60,095 bases of DNA, from positions 1 through 60,095 of the forward strand of contig NZ_VFVL01000037.1 in assembly GCF_006442815.1 (NCBI RefSeq). The letters run 5' to 3'. The notes beneath the pieces are model-generated. The model was given only the letters and a program-made list of their open reading frames with translations. It had not been told where the DNA came from and ran no database searches. The DNA is from Mesorhizobium sp. B2-4-3 (GTDB lineage: Bacteria > Pseudomonadota > Alphaproteobacteria > Rhizobiales > Rhizobiaceae). A program made the position numbers and the translations under genes. The stretch's first letter is position 1, and the number at the start of each line of letters is the position of its first letter. This document shows, one piece after another, positions 52,851 to 60,095 of this stretch.

Positions 52851-54083
52851 TCACCGGATGATCGGAAGCTCTTCTGGCGAGAGCGGCGCCAAGAATTCAA
52901 TGCCGTCTTCAAGAACGTAGAACGCTTCCTCGCATTGGAACACGGCGCCGTCGCGCTGGAGCTTCGGCTCGATGTGTAAAATCATGCCGGGCTTGATCAC
53001 CGTGTGGTCGTACGGCCCCAAAGAAGGCACTTCGACGATGTCAAATCCGCTGGAATGTCCATACCTTCTCGACAACGAACTGGGGGTCTGGAAAGCAAAC
53101 TTGTTACCCGCCTCCCACGGCTCCCATAGCTTGCTGCCAATGGCAAAAACTTCCGAGCATGTCATGCCCGGACGAACCGCGTTGCAATATTCGATCGTCA
53201 GCTCGCGGATGGCCTTATAGGTGTCACGCTCCCAGGCGGCCGGATCGCCGGCGCGCGCGATGCGATTGCGATCTGCTGAATAGCCACCGTAAGTCGCCCG
53301 GAAATCGGACCATATGTAATGGCCATCTTCGAGGCAGCGCGAGGATGGGGGGCGGCCATAAGTGAAGTCGCCCTTGCTGAAAATGAGCGGGAACGGATCC
53401 CCGCTGTCCGCGCCGTTCAGGAAGTTCTGCGCCTGCATCATCCTCCACATCTCGTATTCGGTGATGCCAATGTGCGCCCGGGCGATCGTCTGGTTGAATG
53501 CGTCGTCGCAGATGGCGAATGCCGTGCGCTTCAGCTCGGCTTCGAAGCGCGTCTTGACTTCGCGAACACGCCACAGTGTCGGCGACGCGCTGGTTACGGT
53601 GTTCCCCGCCGACAATTCGCGCAAGGCATCGACCAAGGTCAGCGATCCGCGACCAAACATTTCCTCGCCGTAGTCGATCGCGATCTTCGGCGACTTTCCT
53701 TTGAAGAGGCTGCGAACGGTGTCGGCCACCGCCGTCGCTCCTTCGTTGATGTAGCCGTCGTAGTAGCGTGCAGAAAACGCGCGCGGCTTTCCGTCAATGA
53801 AGGCCTGCTCGTAGCCGGCTGCGAAGATAATCAGATCCTGAGCGGTTATCAGGGCGAAGAATGGCCTCGAGTTGAAGTACCAGGAGAACGAGCGGAAATC
53901 AGTGAAGTACTGGGTGTTCTTGACGTCCGTGAGGACGATCGCGTCCACTTGGTCGGCTTCCATCTCCCTACGAACGCTGTCGAGGCGGGCTGCGAGCTCG
54001 TCTACCGGAACATCCGGAGCGGGGGGGAGAGGTCCGACGACTAGCGTAGACGCTCCATTGCTGGATACCTGGTTTGTTTTCAT
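52851..54083 (-). CDS. M24-family peptidase-like hydrolase (creatinase/ectoine-hydrolase type)
   Basis: A 410-residue protein from ATG 54083. The N-terminal creatinase domain is followed by the M24 pita-bread fold: YIWSDFRATYGGYSADRNRI, GYGHSSGFDIVEVPSLG and MILHIEPKL. Relatives include Xaa-Pro peptidases and DoeA. A role in cleaving an amide- or peptide-linked substrate of this pathway is inferred. Confidence 0.85.
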   Translation of the reverse strand: MKTNQVSSNGASTLVVGPLPPAPDVPVDELAARLDSVRREMEADQVDAIVLTDVKNTQYFTDFRSFSWYFNSRPFFALITAQDLIIFAAGYEQAFIDGKPRAFSARYYDGYINEGATAVADTVRSLFKGKSPKIAIDYGEEMFGRGSLTLVDALRELSAGNTVTSASPTLWRVREVKTRFEAELKRTAFAICDDAFNQTIARAHIGITEYEMWRMMQAQNFLNGADSGDPFPLIFSKGDFTYGRPPSSRCLEDGHYIWSDFRATYGGYSADRNRIARAGDPAAWERDTYKAIRELTIEYCNAVRPGMTCSEVFAIGSKLWEPWEAGNKFAFQTPSSLSRRYGHSSGFDIVEVPSLGPYDHTVIKPGMILHIEPKLQRDGAVFQCEEAFYVLEDGIEFLAPLSPEELPIIR

Positions 54084-54583
54084 GGTTCGGTCCTTCGCCA
54101 ACGGCGGCTTTAACAGCTCCGCACACTCACGATGCCTCGCGGAGTGCAGATCACAGCAAGTATCGTACTAGCCTTATTTTGATGGTCTAATCGAATTATC
54201 GATGGCCTTCATGCTTGAATGTTATGATTGAATAGTCCCAGACCCGCTACGAGCCCCGACACTCTGGGATTGGCACCACCCAACTGCAATACATTTGGGT
54301 TGGAGTGCATGTTGGCCACCTGAGAGGGCTGGGATACAGAGCGCAGGCGCGCCGCACTCCCAGATCGCCTGCCAGGCACCCGACCAGTTTTCCAACACCT
54401 TCACCCGCGACAGTCGCTCGCGATGCGCGATGCCGTCGAGCTCTGGACTAGCCCGGTCGATAGCCCGACGGCCAAGACCCACGCTGGAAACGAAATCAGA
54501 CCTGGATAGAAATTGGAGGTAACGTCCGCTGCCTATGACGCTGAAGAATTTCGCCCGTGCTTCGGCGTCCCATCAAGCAATGC
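54084..54583. other. Gene-free stretch between M24 and C45 genes
   Basis: 500 bp. AT-rich part (about 54160-54230) is probably the M24 promoter. The leftward frame 54222-54482 may be a gene remnant; no family recognised. Confidence 0.45.
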
Positions 54584-55621
54584 TCATCGTACAGGGAGGA
54601 CGATTTTTCGATAGGCGTTGACGGATGGTTTGCCCGACGCAAGATGCATTTCCCCGCGGAAACAATCCATCACAATAGAAAACGCTGTTTCAGTTAGCTC
54701 GTTGGCAGAAGCTGTTTTGCAAACGGCGTCTGGCGCCCCTGATTCATCGCGCAGAACCTGTTTCACCCCGTCGACGGATAAATCCACGCGTTCGACTGCT
54801 GTTCGCAGGGCAGAAAGCCGGGCAGCCGACGATGGGTACATACCGAGCAGCGCTTTCGTATCTTCTTCTGTGCGCGTCACAGGTAGTAGTGCGTTATTCG
54901 TGTGCAGGTGGATATCACTTGTCGCGAGGAAGTTTGCCCCACTCCGTGGGGACACTTCCACTGCTGCGATCTCGCCCGTTCGATCGGCGAGTAGATAGGA
55001 GCGCCCCCCCATGTGGGGAAGCAACGAAATCCGATCGGCTGCGGATTTGACGTTCGGCAGGTCGAGAACAACCCGGCGAACGACCTGGCTCGGAATGCCG
55101 TCTCTCGACCCTTTCAAAATGAGGTCGTTATTGACGAGTGAAAGACCGCGATTGTTCATCCCGGCGAAGCCAAGCCCTCCGAACGAGGCGACAACCGCGA
55201 ACTGAAATCCGCTTGGGGAGAAATGCAAAAACAAAGCAAGATCAGAATGCTTGGAGGGCAAACCGTCCCAGTTCTGAGCGGCAATTGCTCCCGACCTTGT
55301 CCTAGTGACAAGGGCACTGCATCCCGTCTCGCTGACAGGCGTAAGCAGTTCAAAGCCACTACGAAGCACGATCTCCGGCACCGTGCGGCCCGCTCCCTCA
55401 GCGATGCCCGCAAGCTCTTCGGCAACCTGGGGTGAAAGCGCACGAATCGCTTCAAATGCAACGGTCGCACGCCTTCGCGCCTCTGAAAGCTCTTCCTCTG
55501 GTAGAGAGTAGAGATCACGCTGAAGTATCGCTGAGATCTCGCCTTGAAAGCGAGAGCCATGAGCGACACCACGTTCAAAAGGGGCACCCGCCAGGACGAC
55601 GATTGGCATTTCGGCGTTCAT
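54584..55621 (-). CDS. C45-family acyltransferase/peptidase-like protein
   Basis: A 345-residue protein of the isopenicillin-N acyltransferase (C45) Ntn family. SETGCSALVTR near 97-107 supplies the Cys exposed by autocleavage, and AAQNWDGLPSKHSDLALFLH follows. It would hydrolyse or transfer an acyl group of an amide substrate. Confidence 0.85.
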   Translation of the reverse strand: MNAEMPIVVLAGAPFERGVAHGSRFQGEISAILQRDLYSLPEEELSEARRRATVAFEAIRALSPQVAEELAGIAEGAGRTVPEIVLRSGFELLTPVSETGCSALVTRTRSGAIAAQNWDGLPSKHSDLALFLHFSPSGFQFAVVASFGGLGFAGMNNRGLSLVNNDLILKGSRDGIPSQVVRRVVLDLPNVKSAADRISLLPHMGGRSYLLADRTGEIAAVEVSPRSGANFLATSDIHLHTNNALLPVTRTEEDTKALLGMYPSSAARLSALRTAVERVDLSVDGVKQVLRDESGAPDAVCKTASANELTETAFSIVMDCFRGEMHLASGKPSVNAYRKIVLPVR

Positions 55622-56074
55622 ATCCCGATCTCCTGAGGACGCACACGTCGCAACGTGTTTCCCGACGGCCAGCCAATTTCAGTATACATCAATCGCATAA
55701 TACGGCTTCGGTCGGAGAAGCTGTGGCACGATCGTGTTGTGCTGGAACCGTCCTCAAAGGATTGGAGGGTGGCGATATAGACCACGGCTGAATCCGAAAA
55801 CTGTTGGCGACGAACAATTTGTTTATGTTGCTGCCCACTTTCGGATTCGCTATGTTCGAATGTCAAATCGAAATTTCTTGGGCTTGCATGCGAAAACCTG
55901 ATGCTGTGAAAGCTCTGCCTTGATCGGGCGTAAACGCGTTGGCCTGAACAGCCGGCAGGAGGTTATGTCGGGGGAACACGCGAACTGGCCGGCCTGCGAA
56001 CCCCCATAGCTGCACTTCTAATGTTCGCACCCCCTCGTTTTTGAAATCAGCCGCTGGCGCTGAAGGGATGGAAT
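55622..56074. other. Divergent promoter region, C45 gene and LysR gene
   Basis: About 450 bp between divergent genes. LysR regulators usually bind near their own divergent promoter; no clear box could be fixed by eye. Confidence 0.45.
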
Positions 56075-56983
56075 ATGCCGACGATCAGCCCCAAACAGGT
56101 GGCCGCCTTTCGCGCGGTGATGCTTACTGGTGGCATCACACGCGCAGCCTCGATGCTCCATCTCACTCAGCCCGCTGTTAGCCGTCTGATTAAGGAATTT
56201 GAGGCAACACTGGGTCTCAGGCTGTTCGAGCGGGCGGGATCCGGCATCGTGCCGACGCGCGAGGCTAGTGTTATGTTCTCGGAAGTTGAACGTTTGTTCA
56301 CTGGCCTCGATCGGCTAATGCAATTGGCAATTGAACTTCGACAAGAGCCAATGCAGTCTATTCGCATTGCCGCATTCCCGGCGTTTGCAAATGGATATCT
56401 GCCTCGGTTCATTTCGAAGCTTGTCACGCATGCTCCGGAGTGCAGGCCATCGATCTTTGGCTTGGCCTCTGAGAGCGTTATCGATTATGTCGTCAACGAG
56501 AAATGCGACTTTGGAGTAGCTGTCACAGTCCCTGAGCATCCATTGGTCTCAGTCGTCGAGCTTGAGACTCTGCCGCTCGTTGTCGTGTTGCCTCGCGGCC
56601 ACCCGCTCACCTCCCGACCCTTTCTGGAGCCCAAGGATTTCGCGGGCGAACCCTTTATATCAAACTCGCCGACAGTCGCGCACCTTCGGGTCGACGCAAT
56701 GTTTGCAACCCATCAGGTGACTCCCAAAGTCGTCGCGCAAACCCCGCAAACGACTGTCGCATGCGCCATGGTGAGCGCCGGGATGGGGCTGTCGATCGTG
56801 GACCCGTTCACCGCTGAAGATGCGAAGGCGACCGGCGTAACGGTAAAGCCTCTCAGACCGTCAATACCGTATGAGTTTGCTTACGTGCTTCCGGCAAAAA
56901 GGGAGCCGTTTGCAATCGTCACAAAAACGATGAAGGCGCTGCAGGAGGAGGTTGCGCGCCTCAGGAACGCACCAGGATTGTAG
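56075..56983 (+). CDS. LysR-family transcriptional regulator
   Basis: A 302-residue, full-length LysR: HTH QVAAFRAVMLTGGITRAASM-L-HLTQPAVSRLIKEFEA, then an effector domain. It lies between the leftward catabolic genes and the rightward nitrilase-ABC genes and probably controls both. Confidence 0.93.
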   Translation: MPTISPKQVAAFRAVMLTGGITRAASMLHLTQPAVSRLIKEFEATLGLRLFERAGSGIVPTREASVMFSEVERLFTGLDRLMQLAIELRQEPMQSIRIAAFPAFANGYLPRFISKLVTHAPECRPSIFGLASESVIDYVVNEKCDFGVAVTVPEHPLVSVVELETLPLVVVLPRGHPLTSRPFLEPKDFAGEPFISNSPTVAHLRVDAMFATHQVTPKVVAQTPQTTVACAMVSAGMGLSIVDPFTAEDAKATGVTVKPLRPSIPYEFAYVLPAKREPFAIVTKTMKALQEEVARLRNAPGL

Positions 56984-57150
56984 AGCATCCAGATTCGACA
57001 CGGCGGGCAAGTTGCCTCGCCGCTGCCGCGTCGCACGCATGTGAGCCTTCCGAAAATCTCTACCGCCCGCGACATATGCGAGATCGACGGCAACGTTGCG
57101 CTATTACGCTCAATCCCGGACGCACGAAGCTTCAGTGAGCGGCCCTGATG

Positions 57151-57209
57151 CGCGCTGCATCCTCCTCTAGCCTTCATCGCTGGCATTGCCGTCGCAAGGA
57201 TGCAGCGCG
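57151..57209. terminator. Inverted repeat after the LysR gene
   Basis: CGCGCTGCATCCT (57151-57163) and AGGATGCAGCGCG (57197-57209) are perfect 13-bp arms around a 33-nt loop, 167 bp after the LysR stop. It may be a terminator or a small mobile-repeat remnant. The rest of the 56984-57340 gap holds no gene. Confidence 0.45.
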
Positions 57210-57340
57210 TTATGCCGACGAGTCACATAACGTTTCGGTATGATTGTCCCGTCATTTCTGATTGGACATGCAAATCCTGGCAAGATGATACTGCGCGGCG
57301 CTAAAAGCGGGATTTGTATGAACACCGGACGTAGACGCTG

Positions 57341-58303
57341 ATGCTCATAAAGGCTTGTGTCGTCCAGGCTGCCACTGTTGGCAGCAACACCTCAGCCACG
57401 ATCGACAAGGCCGTGTCACTGATCCTGGAGTGCGGCACTCGCGGCGCGCAACTCGCCGTTTTCCCCGAAGCCTTCATAGGAGGATATCCCCACGGAGCGC
57501 GTTTCGGATGCTACTTGGGCGGCCGGACAGACAAAGGCCGGGATGAGTACGCCGCCTATTTCGAGAGCGCCATCAATGTCCCCGGCAAGGAGACGGCAGT
57601 GTTGGGCGAGGCAGCGCGCGAGGCCAAAATGTTCGTCACGATCGGCGTTATCGAGCGCGACGGCGGGACGGTCTATTGCACGGCTCTCTTTTTCGGCCCG
57701 GACGGCTCGCTGCTCGGCAAGCACCGCAAACTGATGCCCACCGCCCTTGAGCGTCTTTGCTGGGGCTTTGGCGACGGTTCGACGCTCACGACCGTCGATA
57801 CGCCGTGGGGAAAGATGGGCGCGGTGATCTGCTGGGAAAACTACATGCCTATGATGCGCATGGCAATGTACGGCCAGGGCATCGCGCTTTATTGCGCGCC
57901 GACGGCCGATGACCGTGAGGTGTGGACTGCGACGATGCGGCACGTCGCCCTGGAGGGCCGCTGCTTTGTGTTGTCGTCCTGCCAGTTCATGACACGCGCG
58001 AACTTTCCTGCCGGGATGCACAATCACGTCGACGCCGAAGAGGGCGACGTGCTGATGCGCGGCGGCAGCGTCATCGTCGATCCGCTGGGCCGGGTACTGG
58101 CAGGGCCTGATTACAGCGGGGAAACCATTCTGACTGCCGACCTCGACATGCGCCAGATCGCCCGCGGCAAGTTCGACTTTGATGTCGTTGGTCACTATGC
58201 GCGGCCCGACATCTTTCGGCTCGAGATTGATACGAGCCCAAAGCAAGCAGTTCAAGCACAAAAGGGAGGTGCTATGAAGCAACAGCAACGTTTCAATGGT
58301 TAA
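57341..58303 (+). CDS. Nitrilase / carbon-nitrogen hydrolase
   Basis: A 320-residue enzyme with the nitrilase triad: Glu near 43 (FPEAFIGGYP), Lys near 130 (GKHRKLMPT) and Cys near 164 (GAVICWENYMPMMRMAMY). CWENYMP is typical of true nitrilases rather than amidases. It hydrolyses an organic nitrile to acid and ammonia. About 100 bp upstream of a transporter operon. Confidence 0.92.
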   Translation: MLIKACVVQAATVGSNTSATIDKAVSLILECGTRGAQLAVFPEAFIGGYPHGARFGCYLGGRTDKGRDEYAAYFESAINVPGKETAVLGEAAREAKMFVTIGVIERDGGTVYCTALFFGPDGSLLGKHRKLMPTALERLCWGFGDGSTLTTVDTPWGKMGAVICWENYMPMMRMAMYGQGIALYCAPTADDREVWTATMRHVALEGRCFVLSSCQFMTRANFPAGMHNHVDAEEGDVLMRGGSVIVDPLGRVLAGPDYSGETILTADLDMRQIARGKFDFDVVGHYARPDIFRLEIDTSPKQAVQAQKGGAMKQQQRFNG

Positions 58304-58402
58304 GATAGCAAGTTGGCGACCGAAAGCAACCACTCGATCGCTTTGAACCACTTCAGTCTTTTGACTGATAAAAACAACTCCAGATAACAGGGGAACGAAA
58401 AC

Positions 58403-59446
58403 ATGAGAACCACTTTTCGCATTGCAACACTGTCAGCTTTGGCAGCGGTATTGATTGTGCCATCGGCTGCGTTTGCGCAAGACACGCTTTATGTAGGAGG
58501 GGCAGGCGGTTCTCTCCAGGCCGCATACGAACAGAAAATCTTTCCTGCCTTTGAAGCTAAGACGGGCGCCAAGGTCGTTTATGTACCTGGAAGCTCGAAC
58601 GATACCGTCGCCAAAGTCATCGCTCAGAAGGGCCATGAAGATCTTTCGCTTATGATGCTTGATAGCGGCCCGATGACTCGCGCGGTAGCACAGGACCTTT
58701 GTTTACCTTTGCCCGCTTCGGCTGTGTTCAACGACATATACCCGGACGCTCACATGGCCGGCGGCACGGCAGTGGGTTATGGCTACTATGCGACGGGATT
58801 GGCCTATAATACGGCGGTATTCGCCAAGAACGGCTGGGCTCCCCCGACATCATGGAAGGATTTGGGCGATCCAAAATTCAAGGGTCGAGTCGTAATCGGG
58901 CCGATCTCGGGCTATGGCGTGGAAGTTCTTGTGATGGTGGCAAGAGCCTTGGGCGGAAGCGAAAAGGACATTGAACCGGGCTTTCAGTTCATGTCCAAGA
59001 ATGTGGCGCCGAACGTGATGGCGTGGGAAGGTTCGCAGGCAAACGTGGCGCAGATGCTGCAGAGCGGTGACGGTGCTCTCGTAGGTTGGTCCAACATCCG
59101 AACGCTCGGTGTCGAGGATCAGGGCGCGCCGGTCAAGTTTGTCTTTCCCAAAGAGGGCGCGAGACAGGGGCTGAATACTGCTTGTGTGGTTAACGGCGCG
59201 CCTCAGCCCGATCTTGCAAACAAGCTTCTGGAGGATATTCTCTCGCCGGAGTCGCAGGCTATCCTGGCTGAATTTGCAGGGTTCGGACCGACCAATTCCA
59301 AGGTCAAGCTCGACCCGAAAGTCGCGGCGAAGGTCGTTTATGGCCCCGGACAGGTCAAATCTCTGGTGCCTGTGGACTGGAACGTCATCAACGCGGATCT
59401 CCCCGAATGGACGAAGCGCTGGAACCGTGAAGTCGAGCAGCACTGA
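58403..59446 (+). CDS. ABC transporter substrate-binding protein (spermidine/putrescine type)
   Basis: A 347-residue periplasmic protein with signal peptide ending AAFAQ. YVGGAGGSLQAAYEQKIFPA and GYYATGLAYNTAVFAKNGW fit the PotD/iron-type SBP family. Precedes an ABC ATPase; the substrate may be a nitrogenous opine-like or amine compound. Confidence 0.92.
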   Translation: MRTTFRIATLSALAAVLIVPSAAFAQDTLYVGGAGGSLQAAYEQKIFPAFEAKTGAKVVYVPGSSNDTVAKVIAQKGHEDLSLMMLDSGPMTRAVAQDLCLPLPASAVFNDIYPDAHMAGGTAVGYGYYATGLAYNTAVFAKNGWAPPTSWKDLGDPKFKGRVVIGPISGYGVEVLVMVARALGGSEKDIEPGFQFMSKNVAPNVMAWEGSQANVAQMLQSGDGALVGWSNIRTLGVEDQGAPVKFVFPKEGARQGLNTACVVNGAPQPDLANKLLEDILSPESQAILAEFAGFGPTNSKVKLDPKVAAKVVYGPGQVKSLVPVDWNVINADLPEWTKRWNREVEQH

Positions 59447-59474
59447 GTGTTGTTGGCTTAGGAGTAGATAAGGC

Positions 59475-60095
59475 GTGGCATTTCTCGAGCTTCAGAGCCT
59501 GACGAAGACGTTTGGCGAGTTCGTTGCGGTGGACGAGTTCAACCTGTCAGTGGACAGAGGCGAGTTCATCTGCCTGCTGGGGCCTTCTGGCTGCGGCAAG
59601 ACAACGACCCTGCAGATGGTGGCTGGACTGGTTCAGCCCACCACCGGGCGGGTGGAGCTCGACGGAAGGGACATCACCAGGCTGCCCAGCAACAAGCGCG
59701 GCCTGGGGATCGTGTTCCAGAGCTACGCCTTGTTTCCGCATATGACGGTCGCGCAGAACGTAGCCTTTGGCCTCGAGATGCGTAAGGTGCCGGCCGCCGA
59801 AAGGACTAAGCGGGTGGACGAGACCCTCGGCCTCGTCCATCTGGAGGCGTTCGGCGGCCGTTATCCGCGTCAACTCTCCGGCGGCCAGCGTCAGCGCGTG
59901 GCGCTGGCGCGGGCCATTGTCATCCAGCCGCCCATCCTTCTGCTTGACGAACCGATGGGCGCGCTGGACGCCAAACTGCGCGACGAGATGCAGATCGAAT
60001 TGCGGGCTCTGCAGCGCCGCCTCGGCATCACAACCATGATGGTCACCCATGACCAGGCCGAGGCCATGACGTTGGCCGATCGCGTTGTGTTGATG
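59475..60095 (+). CDS. ABC transporter ATP-binding protein, partial (PotA-like)
   Basis: A frame open from GTG 59475 to the window edge, 207 residues. Walker A GPSGCGKTTTLQ, Q-loop QSYALFPHMTV, signature LSGGQRQRVALARA, and Walker B LLLDEP followed by the H-loop MVTHDQAEAMTL are all present. The AAGGC upstream is a weak ribosome site. The C-terminal part lies outside the window. Confidence 0.95.
   Translation, partial: MAFLELQSLTKTFGEFVAVDEFNLSVDRGEFICLLGPSGCGKTTTLQMVAGLVQPTTGRVELDGRDITRLPSNKRGLGIVFQSYALFPHMTVAQNVAFGLEMRKVPAAERTKRVDETLGLVHLEAFGGRYPRQLSGGQRQRVALARAIVIQPPILLLDEPMGALDAKLRDEMQIELRALQRRLGITTMMVTHDQAEAMTLADRVVLM

Noticed and set aside
54222..54482. 86-codon - strand frame in the M24-C45 gap
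   Set aside because: No ribosome site and no recognised family; at most a gene remnant.

Overview
The window reads as alphaproteobacterial DNA from the Hyphomicrobiales, most likely a Mesorhizobium-type rhizobium. The evidence is GC-rich coding sequence, a MucR/Ros regulator, a RopA/Omp2b-like porin, and a conjugation and excision-control gene set that closely matches the symbiosis-island ICE family typified by ICEMlSymR7A. No rRNA, tRNA, CRISPR array or intact transposase was recognised, and no integrase or att site lies in the window.

Region 1 (1-9079) is a putative anti-phage or restriction island of two divergent operons. Leftward run a GHKL/MORC-like ATPase, a Z1-domain helicase, a DUF4420 PD-(D/E)XK protein and an AIPR protein cut by the window edge. 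Rightward run a ribbon-helix-helix regulator, a C5-cytosine methyltransferase, an unknown protein, a Vsr-like endonuclease and a second nuclease-like unknown.

Region 2 (9080-26825) is the regulatory and mobilisation half of an ICE. It holds a ParB-like protein, two DUF736 proteins, MucR, DUF932, the QseC/QseM switch, a two-frame fseA gene with a UUU-C +1 frameshift site, the excisionase RdfS, RepA with iteron-like repeats, DUF2840, TraF, a lytic transglycosylase, a candidate oriT, the relaxase RlxS, the coupling protein TraG and a CopG-like protein. A WD40-like exported protein is inserted between rlxS and traG.

Region 3 (26826-34054) is cargo inserted between copG and trbB. Two separate cargo blocks lie between three diverged copies of the copG-tail/trbB-head junction. 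Block 1 holds two unknown genes. Block 2 holds nadABC for de novo NAD synthesis and a NadQ/NrtR-type regulator with two clear 19-bp operator-like sites.

Region 4 (34055-45816) is the complete mating-pore operon trbBCDEJKLFGI plus DUF2274. It is followed on the other strand by a short LysR-like protein and the quorum-sensing pair traR-traI. The inferred circuit, by homology to R7A, is: TraR plus AHL activates transfer genes including fseA; the frameshift makes FseA; FseA activates rdfS, leading to excision; QseM blocks both TraR and FseA; QseC controls qseM.

Region 5 (45817-60095) holds a porin and a probable opine-like or amino-acid-conjugate catabolic locus. It comprises octopine/nopaline-dehydrogenase-like, three-part opine-oxidase/HcnABC-like, M24 peptidase-like, C45 acyltransferase-like, LysR and nitrilase genes, and the start of a polyamine-type ABC transporter. 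An orphan MbcA/ParS-like antitoxin-domain protein sits at the end of this run.
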